A DNA stretch of 11,561 nucleotides, taken from an uncultured Planctomycetota bacterium (GTDB taxonomy: Bacteria; Planctomycetota; Planctomycetia; Pirellulales; Thermoguttaceae). A program made the translations under genes and the position numbers. Under the pieces are notes generated by a model that searched no databases, was not told where the DNA came from, and was given only the letters and a program-made list of their open reading frames with translations. The stretch is from NCBI GenBank assembly GCA_902797455.1, contig CADBTE010000359.1, positions 1-11,561 of the forward strand, read 5' to 3'. Shown one piece after another: positions 1 through 6,331 of this stretch (position 1 is the stretch's first letter; the number at the start of each line of letters is the position of its first letter).

Positions 1-408
1 ATGTTCAATCGCCATATCCCTCACGAGATCTCTCAGATTATTCGTGAAATGATGGCAAAAAACGCTGAGGATCGCCCCGCCTGCGACGATGCTCTTCTTA
101 GGCGTCTGCGGCCGTGGTCCGCCTCCGCGATCGAGATCGCCGACGCGCTGAAGCGGCTTCGGGACGCGAAAACCGGCTCGGCCGGGGCCGATGGGGACTC
201 GCCCGAGCCGCTGTCCCGCGGGGAAGCCGGCTTGTATTATCATTCGGCCCTATCGCGAAACGCGTCGGCTTGGGAGGAGCCGGCCGACGATCCCGACGCG
301 TGGTCCGCGCCTGAACGTTCCTTCTGGAAAACGCTTCGCAATATTCTCCTGTGGGGAGTGGCGCTTCCCCTGGCCTTGCTGATCCTCTTTTTGCTTCTTC
401 GCCGATAG
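1..408 (+). CDS. C-terminal part of a Ser/Thr protein kinase with a terminal membrane anchor (5' end outside window)
   Basis: The first ~40 residues (IPHEISQIIREMMAKNAEDRP followed by ...LRRLRPW) look like the last helix region of a Hanks-type Ser/Thr kinase domain (subdomain XI), with the conserved Arg at about residue 25 in the EDRP motif. Planctomycete kinases often end this domain with a similar 'L.PW'. A polar, low-complexity linker follows (about 55-110), then one hydrophobic segment at about 114-133 and a two-arginine tail, so the kinase would be anchored in the inner membrane by its C-terminus. The window opens exactly on an ATG, but that Met is probably internal and the catalytic domain would lie upstream. 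No ATP-binding or HRD/DFG motif is visible here, so activity cannot be judged. It could instead be a small separate ORF, but the kinase-like tail argues against that. Confidence 0.7.
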   Translation: MFNRHIPHEISQIIREMMAKNAEDRPACDDALLRRLRPWSASAIEIADALKRLRDAKTGSAGADGDSPEPLSRGEAGLYYHSALSRNASAWEEPADDPDAWSAPERSFWKTLRNILLWGVALPLALLILFLLLRR

Positions 409-529
409 GCGAGTTCCATTCGAGATCACAGCTCTTTGTTAACTGTTTTTTCAAGTTTCAATCAACAGCTTAAATCTGTCTCGACCGGGATGCCGGCGCC
501 TGTCGAATCGCCGAACACGGGGGGATCGC

Positions 530-576
530 CTTCGGCCGGGGAGCCGGCGGGAGCGCGGGGACCGAAGACGGTTTTT
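530..576 (+). terminator. Weak terminator-like hairpin
   Basis: CTTCGGCC at 530-537 can pair with GG-A-CCGAAG at 559-567 (8 bp with one bulged A, loop about 21 nt). Three bases and then GTTTTT (571-576) follow. It could end transcription of the kinase gene. It sits about 120 nt past that stop codon and the loop is long, so this is only a suggestion. Confidence 0.28.
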
Positions 577-659
577 GAAATTGCCGATAGAACCGTTATA
601 CCGTTCCCTTAACGCGCCGGCGGCTTGCCATGATCGCTGAATAATCGGAATCATAAAAC

Positions 660-687
660 TTGACGAGTCCCAAAAAACGGCTAGACT
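660..687 (+). promoter_or_regulatory. Predicted sigma-70-type promoter of rnc
   Basis: TTGACG (660-665) and TAGACT (682-687) are separated by 16 bp, in an A+T-rich stretch upstream of rnc. The -35 matches the consensus at 5 of 6 and the -10 at 4 of 6. Transcription would start near 694, giving a leader of about 74 nt to the ATG at 768. Confidence 0.5.
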
Positions 688-767
688 GGACAATAAAAAA
701 AATAACGGGTTAAAGGATAGTATCTGTCGTGAAAAGATCATGGTGTGGTAATTCCAGAGGAAAACCG

Positions 768-1469
768 ATGGAGGATGAGCGTTCTTTTGACCGCTGTCAG
801 CAAAAACTTGGCTATACGTTTCGGGATATCTCGCTTCTTCGGCTGGCGCTGACGCATAAATCGGCGGCGGTAACCCCGACTCATTCGAATGAGCGTCTCG
901 AGTTTCTTGGTGACTCCTTTCTCGGTATGGTGGTGACCGATATTCTTTATCGCCGGTTTCCTCATTTTCTCGAGGGGAGTCTGTCTAAAATCCGCGGCGA
1001 AGTGGTAAGCCGCCGCTCGTGTACTCGTGTCGCCCGCGCTCTGGAGATGGAGAACGAGATCATTCTCGGCGGCGGAATGAAACAGCCCGGTGATACTTTA
1101 CTGGCCAACCTCACCGAGGCGCTTATCGCGGCTATCTACCTCGATGGCGGTCCCAAAGAGGCATGGCTGTTTGTTCAGCGTAATTTCGATCCCTTGATCG
1201 ATGAGGCGTCGGGCGAGATCGATCACTCTAACTTCAAGGCGCTCCTGGCGGCCGAACTGCGTCGTCGGGAACTCGGGTGCAACCCCCAGTTCATTCTTCT
1301 CGATGAACAGGGGCCCCCTCATCATAGGTGCTTTAAAATACAGGTTCATATCCCCGGTCAGGTCTTTTCCGCCGCTTGGGCGAACAGTAAGAAAGAAGCG
1401 GAGCAAAAGGCCGCCGAAAACGCGCTGTGTGAACTCAAAGGCCGGCCGACCCCCTGGGTCTCCGGCTAG
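768..1469 (+). CDS. rnc: Ribonuclease III
   Basis: This is the double-strand-specific endoribonuclease that processes rRNA precursors and some mRNAs in the cytoplasm. It has 233 residues, close to the usual ~225-230. The RNase III signature NERLEFLGD is at 41-49, supplying the metal-binding and catalytic residues E42, E45 and D49. A second active-site segment at 112-120 (LANLTEALI) holds E117. A C-terminal double-stranded-RNA-binding domain runs from about 154 to 223, ending in the typical SKKEAEQKAAENAL helix. ATG 768 was chosen because AGAGGA lies 6 nt upstream. A GTG at 729 would add 13 residues that match nothing in the family. One oddity is Asn114, at the position where E. coli has the metal ligand Asp114. 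The gene stands alone, without the acpP/fab neighbours seen in some bacteria, and converges on the pseudouridine synthase gene. Confidence 0.95.
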   Translation: MEDERSFDRCQQKLGYTFRDISLLRLALTHKSAAVTPTHSNERLEFLGDSFLGMVVTDILYRRFPHFLEGSLSKIRGEVVSRRSCTRVARALEMENEIILGGGMKQPGDTLLANLTEALIAAIYLDGGPKEAWLFVQRNFDPLIDEASGEIDHSNFKALLAAELRRRELGCNPQFILLDEQGPPHHRCFKIQVHIPGQVFSAAWANSKKEAEQKAAENALCELKGRPTPWVSG

Positions 1470-1476
1470 CCGCGAT

Positions 1477-1535
1477 GCCGCGGCGGGCACTATTCCCCTG
1501 GCTATTTTCAGCGGCAGCCGTTCGTCCCGTTGGGA
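1477..1535 (-). repeat. Dispersed intergenic repeat, copy A
   Basis: This copy lies between the stop codons of rnc and the pseudouridine synthase. It has two modules. The first, 1514-1535, matches 2450-2471 at 20 of 22 positions without gaps. The second, 1481-1510, matches 2516-2545 at 25 of 30 positions without gaps. Copies B and B' (2416-2471 and 2511-2546) are in the same orientation. The element reads 3' to the minus-strand gene in both places. I know no family name for it. Confidence 0.6.
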
Positions 1536-1562
1536 CTCATACTATCCAAGCGACCAACGGGA
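1525..1562. terminator. Hairpin in the rnc/pseudouridine-synthase convergent gap
   Basis: TCCCGTTGG (1525-1533) is perfectly complementary to CCAACGGGA (1554-1562), with a 20-nt loop. No U-tract follows on either strand, so it is not a classical intrinsic terminator. Its place between two converging stop codons suggests an mRNA 3'-end structure or part of the repeat element. Confidence 0.35.
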
Positions 1563-1611
1563 GCGCTTCGTGCCGCAGTGGTTCTCCTATGGCAGTCAGA
1601 TCCTCATACGG

Positions 1612-2319
1612 CTACTGCCTGCCGACCCCGTCGGTTGGGATGGGCCAGTTCTTCGGCATCGGGGCGATAAAGGTCATCCGTTCGTGCGTCACCGGGTGCT
1701 CCAGGGTTAGCCGCCGGGCGTGCAGGGCGATGCCCTGATCCATTCTGATGCGGGATTTGTATTTCCAGTCGCCGGCGATCGGCCAGCCGGCGTGGGAGAG
1801 CTGGACTCGGATCTGGTGTTTGCGCCCCGTCTCCAGACGAATTTCCAGCAGGGAAATCTCCCCCTGGCGGCGGAGACGGCGGTAGTGAAGAACAGCTTCC
1901 TTGGCCGCGGAGGTCTGCGCGCTGGGGCGGTGATTCTCGGGATGGAGGGTCACATAGCACTTGCGGTGGTGCGAGTCTTCTTCCATCCAGTCGCGCAGGG
2001 TTCCTTGCGGCGGGGTTACTCCCTCGACGGCGGCGATGTAGATCTTCTCGACGGTATGGCCGCGAAACTGGCGATTGAGACGGTCGGCGGCTTTGGACGT
2101 GCGAGCGATCACGACGACTCCCGAGACGGGGGTATCGAGCCGGCTGACGACCCCAAGATAGACATTCCCCGGCTTATTGTATCGTTGGGCGATGTACTCT
2201 TTCGCGCGGGTCAGAAGAGTCTCCTCCCCGGCGGGAAGTCCCATCGTCGCCAGGCGCACCGGTTTATTGACAACCAGCAGGTGGTTGTCTTCGTAAAGAA
2301 TATCGAGATCAGGCTTCAT
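1612..2319 (-). CDS. RluA-family RNA pseudouridine synthase
   Basis: The protein converts specific uridines in rRNA or tRNA to pseudouridine in the cytoplasm. It has 235 residues and no N-terminal S4 domain, so it belongs with the short RluA-like enzymes rather than full RluC/RluD. It opens with the family's ILYEDNHLLVVNKP segment (about 7-20). The catalytic motif is SRLD at 59-62 with D62 the expected nucleophile, followed by SGVVVIART (66-74). The RNA/uracil-binding segment GRKHQIRVQLSHAG is at 165-178. The usual His of HRLD is Ser here, a variant I believe occurs in this sub-branch. ATG 2319 fits the start of the conserved domain; in-frame sequence further upstream overlaps the promoter and repeat B and is not family-like. 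No clear Shine-Dalgarno is present. The exact target base cannot be read from the sequence. Confidence 0.9.
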   Translation of the reverse strand: MKPDLDILYEDNHLLVVNKPVRLATMGLPAGEETLLTRAKEYIAQRYNKPGNVYLGVVSRLDTPVSGVVVIARTSKAADRLNRQFRGHTVEKIYIAAVEGVTPPQGTLRDWMEEDSHHRKCYVTLHPENHRPSAQTSAAKEAVLHYRRLRRQGEISLLEIRLETGRKHQIRVQLSHAGWPIAGDWKYKSRIRMDQGIALHARRLTLEHPVTHERMTFIAPMPKNWPIPTDGVGRQ

Positions 2320-2335
2320 GGCGCTTTGTGTCGTC

Positions 2336-2347
2336 GTGTGATCACAC
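2336..2347. promoter_or_regulatory. Perfect 12-bp palindrome in the pseudouridine-synthase leader
   Basis: GTGTGATCACAC is a perfect palindrome lying between the predicted transcription start (about 2359) and the ATG at 2319. Its half-sites TGTGA/TCACA resemble CRP half-sites but are directly fused, without the N6 spacer a CRP site needs. It may be an operator or a chance palindrome. Confidence 0.35.
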
Positions 2348-2365
2348 CCCCCCGGAGCTTCCGTA

Positions 2366-2394
2366 ATTATAGCCGTTTTGAGAATACCCGTCAG
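2366..2394 (-). promoter_or_regulatory. Predicted sigma-70-type promoter of the pseudouridine synthase gene
   Basis: On the minus strand, CTGACG (2389-2394) and a perfect TATAAT (2366-2371) are 17 bp apart. The leader would be about 40 nt. It lies immediately downstream (in the sense of transcription) of repeat copy B. Confidence 0.6.
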
Positions 2395-2415
2395 CGAGTC
2401 GTGCCGGTGCCGGGA

Positions 2416-2471
2416 GATGCGCCGGCGCTGTTCCCCTGACAATTCTCAGGCAGCCGCTCGTCCCGCTGGGA
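2416..2471 (-). repeat. Dispersed intergenic repeat, copy B
   Basis: Both modules of copy A are present: 2450-2471 (20 of 22 identical to 1514-1535) and, after a 2-nt length difference, a more diverged second module at about 2416-2449. CCCGCTGGGAT at 2462-2472 recurs exactly at 2481-2491, 19 bp away, so the unit is partly tandem towards B'. Confidence 0.6.
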
Positions 2472-2499
2472 TCCGTAAAACCCGCTGGGATACCTTGAA

Positions 2500-4122
2500 T
2501 CAATGCAGGGAATCCCGGCGGGCGATATTCCCATCGCTATTATCAAACAGACGCGGCGCGGCGCCATCACGGCCGGCTTTATTGCGCCGGACAGCTCTTG
2601 CCATCGCCCCACCGTCCAGGGGGACAGGGCCGGTGAGCAGCTCGGGAAGATTGTGAGAGTAACGGTCGGCCCGCTCGTCGTCAGGGGTTCGCTGGGGAAG
2701 GAGGAAGGGTTTGGTGCAGGTGCCGTCCTCGGCAAAATGAGTGAAGTAAGTTCGGGTAAAGGCACTGTTGGCGCGGCGGGTACTGAAGACCATCCAGCGG
2801 CCGGAAGTGTCCCACGAGTGAAAGCTCTCGGGAGCGTCGGTATTGATCTCCTCAAGCGGGCGGGATTGACCGGTGGCCAGATCAAGGAGCATCAGCTCGC
2901 TTTCTTTGTGCGTCAGCGGGAAGGTTCCGTAATCCAGCTCGACGTAGACCAGAAACCGCCCGTCGGGAGAGACGCGGGGATGAACGTAACTCTTACCGGT
3001 CACCTTGGCGTCGAAGACGGCGGCGGGAGCCGAAAAGCTTCTCTTTTCGCTGTCGAAATCCATCTTCATTAAACTGTAATGGATCTCCCTATTGCGGTCG
3101 CACATCTCCGTGAGCCGCTCCTCGGCGGTCTGTTTGCGGGTCTTGCCGAGACGCGATTCGGAAGTCTTTATTTCGGCGACACAGTAGTAAAGCGTCTTTC
3201 CGTCGTTACTCCAGGCGGGGAAACTCTCGTAGATATCCTCCGTCTCGAAAATCGGGATGATCTCCTCCTTCTCGATATCGTAGAGCATGAGGTCCGAGAA
3301 GTTGTCGAGGACTTCGATCTTTTTGATATCCCGCGAATGAAAGGTCTGACGCGTATTGTTCGACGAATAGGCGATCAGCGGCAGGGTCGGGTGCCAGGAG
3401 GGATACGACATCGCGAAACCCGACTTCGGCCAGACCGTATTGATCTTCCTAAGCTTGCCGTTGAAGCGAAGCATCGTTCCGCCGTAATCCTGCCGAACGT
3501 GAAACAGCGCGTTGTTCGGGTCGCCCGCGCGGGCGTGGTGGCAGTTGGCGCAGCTGTGCGGCGAAACCGCCGCGTTGTCGAAGATGCTCTTGGTCTTGAA
3601 ATTCTCTATACAGCGCTCCTCAATCGTGACCCGACCGTACTGAACGTAACCCGGATCGATGCGGCGGTACGTCAGCCACGGATCAATCCGATCGGGGGAG
3701 ACGGTATTGGTGATCGACTGGTACTTTTGCCACGTTTGTCCGGTTCGGGCGTAGACGGTGAAATGAATCTCTCCCCCCGCGGAACCGGCCAGGAGCTCTT
3801 TCCAGAACTTTTCCGGAATCACGACCGTCTTGCCCCGCAGGACACGCTCTGTGGGAAGGGACCCACTGTGGCGGCCGGAAACGACAGTGAGGTACTCGTC
3901 GGCGGGGGTGAGAATCTCGAAATTCAGCGGCGCGATGTTCGGGGGGATGGTCAGATCGGAATAATCGGGATTGATGACCGGTTTTTGACCCAGGTTATCG
4001 GCGTTGGACGGGACAGAGGCGGTACAGCCGCCGAGCAGAAGCAAAAGAATAACCGGCAGCACAGCGCTCAGCGCGCTGCCGGGGACGGTGTCAGAACGGG
4101 CGTTTGCGGTCGTTCGGTTCAT
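2500..4122 (-). CDS. Exported lipoprotein with one c-type haem site and TolB/PD40-like propeller repeats
   Basis: The 540-residue protein starts with a lipoprotein signal peptide: hydrophobic stretch about 18-30 and lipobox LGGC with Cys33 as the lipidated residue. A conserved-looking IPPNIAPLNFEI segment is at 59-70. A single c-type haem motif CANCH is at 191-195, so covalent haem attachment outside the cytoplasm is expected. From about 238 to 480 there are repeated blades such as YPSWHPTLPLIAYSS (240-254), FPAWSNDGKTLYY (301-313), HPRVSPDGRFLVYV (381-394) and FHSWDTSGRWMVFST (434-448), typical of PD40/TolB-like beta-propellers. The partner of the propeller is unknown. The gene follows the polytopic membrane-protein gene by 40 bp and is probably cotranscribed with it. 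The last ~40 residues (about 500-540) are Ala/Arg-rich and unlike the rest, and they overlap repeat copy B'. The function is not established; a redox or sensing role at the envelope is inference. Confidence 0.82.
   Translation of the reverse strand: MNRTTANARSDTVPGSALSAVLPVILLLLLGGCTASVPSNADNLGQKPVINPDYSDLTIPPNIAPLNFEILTPADEYLTVVSGRHSGSLPTERVLRGKTVVIPEKFWKELLAGSAGGEIHFTVYARTGQTWQKYQSITNTVSPDRIDPWLTYRRIDPGYVQYGRVTIEERCIENFKTKSIFDNAAVSPHSCANCHHARAGDPNNALFHVRQDYGGTMLRFNGKLRKINTVWPKSGFAMSYPSWHPTLPLIAYSSNNTRQTFHSRDIKKIEVLDNFSDLMLYDIEKEEIIPIFETEDIYESFPAWSNDGKTLYYCVAEIKTSESRLGKTRKQTAEERLTEMCDRNREIHYSLMKMDFDSEKRSFSAPAAVFDAKVTGKSYVHPRVSPDGRFLVYVELDYGTFPLTHKESELMLLDLATGQSRPLEEINTDAPESFHSWDTSGRWMVFSTRRANSAFTRTYFTHFAEDGTCTKPFLLPQRTPDDERADRYSHNLPELLTGPVPLDGGAMARAVRRNKAGRDGAAPRLFDNSDGNIARRDSLH
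2511..2546 (-). repeat. Dispersed intergenic repeat, copy B' (overlaps a gene end)
   Basis: 2516-2545 is identical to copy A 1481-1510 at 25 of 30 ungapped positions. It lies inside the 3' end of the haem-lipoprotein gene and encodes part of its last residues. In the shared frame all three copies would read N-[S/C]-[Q/D]-G-N-[S/I]-A. Confidence 0.55.
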
Positions 4123-4162
4123 GAATCCGGCTTTCCCGTGAAGGGCTGTTTGTTGCTTCGGT

Positions 4163-6208
4163 TCAGTACTCTTGGTAAGGGGACGCGAACATCCGGTAGA
4201 ACCAAAATGTATGGGTGTATTTTTCCTGAATCTTTTCCGAGGCCGTGCGTGGGTCGATCCCCGCGGCGGCGGACTGTTCGGGGGACGACGCTAAGGCCTG
4301 CATTTGGGCCGCGGCGGCGTCCTGCTGTCCAAGCGCGCCGCACAGGCGGAAGAATTCGGCCAGGCCGGTTAAAAGCTCCGGGTCATAGGGATATTCCCGC
4401 GAGGTTTTGCCGGTACGGGAGTATTCGATGTACGCCGCTCCCTGCTGAAGGGCGGTGGGGATGCGCTGGTTGGTCGGTTCGAGCCAACGCTGGTAGTATA
4501 TCTTAAATTTATCCTCAAAGAGGTCGTGGGCGCCCACGAGAAGAAAATCACAGAGGAAACGCTCCTGATCTTCCTTGGAGGCGTCGTCGAACGACGCCTT
4601 CGTCGCGCTGAAGAGGATGTTCCTGTCGACGTAACGGCCATGCAGAAGGTACTCGCTGGGACGCAGCCGGCGGGCGGTCTCGATCCGCTTAGCCAGCGCT
4701 TTCCCGCGGGGAGTCCGCGGTTCGGTCCCGCCGCGCGCCGCCTCAAGCAGATCGCGGCCGTCACGGACCCAATCGCCGCGGCACAGCGGCTCGAGCAGCG
4801 ACAGGTATTTTTCCGCCAGGGAATACTCTTCGTTAGCAAGGGAATATTGCACCAAAAGCCAGCGCAGGTAGGGGGATTCGGGGCACAGACGAAGCTGGTC
4901 GTTGGTGTAGCAGGCGGCGAAATTGACCGAACCGCTGCGGTAGCAGACTTCGCTGCCCAGCAGCCGAAGGCACTGAATCCAGGCCAGTTCGGTTGAGTAG
5001 GAAGGGGCGTTGGGACGTTCGAAAAGGTGTTCGGCCATCCGGCCTGTTTCCGCCAGCGCCAAACGGCGCAGTTCGATCAGTGGGAGCGTCGGCTCCTCGC
5101 AGCGCGATTCGATTTCGAGAATTTTCTCCCACTGGTCATGTTCCAGGGGACGGACAGCCGCCGCGAGCGCCAGGAAATTCGTCTCGGTTCGTGAAAACAG
5201 CTCGGTCACGATAATCGCCGCGGCGGCGGCGAAAAACACCAGCAGCGTGCCGAGAAAGCCGCCCCGCGTCGGGACACCGCCGGTTTCGTCCGCAGCGGTT
5301 TCGGCCGCGGGCGCTTTTGGGGAGGGAAGGCAAATCGGCAGCAGCGCGGTGAGCAGCGCGGCGATGAACAGACGTGTGGAAACAGCCGCGTTGACAGGGT
5401 CGGTGATCTCGAAACGATAGGAAGGAAAACCGGCGAGCCACAGATCGGCCATAGGGACATGACCGCTGACGCACGGATACCACAGCAGGGGAACCAACCC
5501 CCCGAAAGCCAAAAGAAGAAGCGTTCGCCACAGGCGTCCGGATTGGTTCTGCCGCCACTGGTCCCGGGCCAGAAAGAGGGTGGGGAGGAGAGTGTAGCCG
5601 CCGAAAAGAGGGTAGAACAGAGCCAGCGCCGCAAGCGCGGCGAGGAATCGTTTTTTGGGCTCGGTGATTTCGCGTGCCCCCGCCGCGACGCTCAGCCCCG
5701 CGGCCAGCGCGGGGAAGGCGCCAAGGAACAGACCGCTTCGCACGACCGAGAAGTGGTAGTAGCCCTGGCGCGAGAACAAAACAGTGAGGATGACCGCGGT
5801 CGGCAGCGACAAAACAGCGCTTAAGGTGAGGCGTTTTCCACGTTCGGCCCGGGGGAGAACCGCGCGGAAAGCGGCCAGCAGCCAGAGGGTATAGAGGACA
5901 ACCAGCGCCGCGCCGACGGCCGGAGCGGTCCAAGCGGCCAGGAGACCGGGAAGATCTCCCAGAATGGCGACGGCCCCTCCGGGGCAGGTGAGGAATTCCG
6001 GCCGGGGGACTTCGTAGTAGTGGGTCAGGTAGACCAGATCACTGTAGCGCCCGGCCCAGTACCAGGTGAGGAACGCGATGAATGTGGCCGAAAGGGCGAA
6101 AATAACCGTCCGCGGGGGGGTGAGGTCCCAGCGCGGCTTCGGCCGGGCCGGGGCGGGAGAAGGGCTCTTTGGCGCCGATGTCTTTCTGGGGCGGCGTTTG
6201 GGCGGCAT
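4163..6208 (-). CDS. Polytopic membrane protein with a C-terminal helical (TPR-like) domain, probably DUF6057 family
   Basis: The protein has 681 residues. A Pro/Lys/Arg-rich cytoplasmic-looking N-terminus (1-32) is followed by about eight hydrophobic segments, near 33-52, 92-114, 127-146, 155-178, 187-213, 227-244, 277-294 and 317-337. A soluble domain of ~340 residues follows. It holds helical, TPR-like stretches such as SPYLRWLLVQYSLANEEYSLAEKYLSLLEP (445-474), the segment FKIYYQRWLEPTNQRIPTALQQGAAYIEYSRTG (568-600), and a C-terminal TFWFYRMF (667-674). I associate this order, including the final FWFY-type motif, with DUF6057 proteins, mostly Bacteroidota; that is recollection, not a search result. 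The function is unknown. It lies 40 bp upstream of the haem lipoprotein gene on the same strand, so the two probably form an operon and may form a complex. ATG 6208 follows a good promoter but has no Shine-Dalgarno sequence. Confidence 0.78.
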   Translation of the reverse strand: MPPKRRPRKTSAPKSPSPAPARPKPRWDLTPPRTVIFALSATFIAFLTWYWAGRYSDLVYLTHYYEVPRPEFLTCPGGAVAILGDLPGLLAAWTAPAVGAALVVLYTLWLLAAFRAVLPRAERGKRLTLSAVLSLPTAVILTVLFSRQGYYHFSVVRSGLFLGAFPALAAGLSVAAGAREITEPKKRFLAALAALALFYPLFGGYTLLPTLFLARDQWRQNQSGRLWRTLLLLAFGGLVPLLWYPCVSGHVPMADLWLAGFPSYRFEITDPVNAAVSTRLFIAALLTALLPICLPSPKAPAAETAADETGGVPTRGGFLGTLLVFFAAAAAIIVTELFSRTETNFLALAAAVRPLEHDQWEKILEIESRCEEPTLPLIELRRLALAETGRMAEHLFERPNAPSYSTELAWIQCLRLLGSEVCYRSGSVNFAACYTNDQLRLCPESPYLRWLLVQYSLANEEYSLAEKYLSLLEPLCRGDWVRDGRDLLEAARGGTEPRTPRGKALAKRIETARRLRPSEYLLHGRYVDRNILFSATKASFDDASKEDQERFLCDFLLVGAHDLFEDKFKIYYQRWLEPTNQRIPTALQQGAAYIEYSRTGKTSREYPYDPELLTGLAEFFRLCGALGQQDAAAAQMQALASSPEQSAAAGIDPRTASEKIQEKYTHTFWFYRMFASPYQEY

Positions 6209-6255
6209 TTTTGAAAGTATGGAATTATGGATCGAGCGCTTAAGACGGACACTCG

Positions 6256-6284
6256 ATTGTAGCCGGGAGACCGTCCGAATGCAA
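6256..6284 (-). promoter_or_regulatory. Predicted sigma-70-type promoter of the membrane protein/haem lipoprotein operon
   Basis: On the minus strand, TTGCAT (6279-6284) and TACAAT (6256-6261) are exactly 17 bp apart. Transcription would start near 6249, giving a leader of about 40 nt to the ATG at 6208. This makes the pair independent of larE, which ends at 6332. No other element was seen in the 123-bp spacer. Confidence 0.55.
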
Positions 6285-6331
6285 GTGTTATCCCCCGCCG
6301 AGAGGGAAGGGGAGGTTGTTTTTCAAAAGGG

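Larger units (their letters stand above)
409..767. other. Long intergenic spacer between the kinase tail and rnc
   Basis: No convincing gene was found in these 359 bases. The first ~50 bases are A+T-rich, the middle (about 480-570) is very G+C-rich, and the last ~110 are A+T-rich again. The spacer holds a weak terminator-like hairpin (530-576) and the rnc promoter (660-687). No tRNA fold or riboswitch core was recognised. Confidence 0.6.

Noticed and set aside
729..767. GTG at 729 as the rnc start
   Set aside because: It would add 13 non-family residues with poor ribosome-binding spacing. ATG 768 has AGAGGA 6 nt upstream.
1720..2439. Open frame of 239 codons on the plus strand
   Set aside because: It is antisense to the pseudouridine synthase, whose catalytic motifs are unmistakable.
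2320..2442. Longer N-terminus of the pseudouridine synthase up to 2442
   Set aside because: It would cross the predicted promoter and repeat B, and the residues do not resemble an S4 domain.
3079..4506. Open frame of 475 codons on the plus strand
   Set aside because: It is antisense to the haem lipoprotein and membrane-protein genes, has no family motif, and its composition fits the reverse complement of G+C-rich coding DNA.
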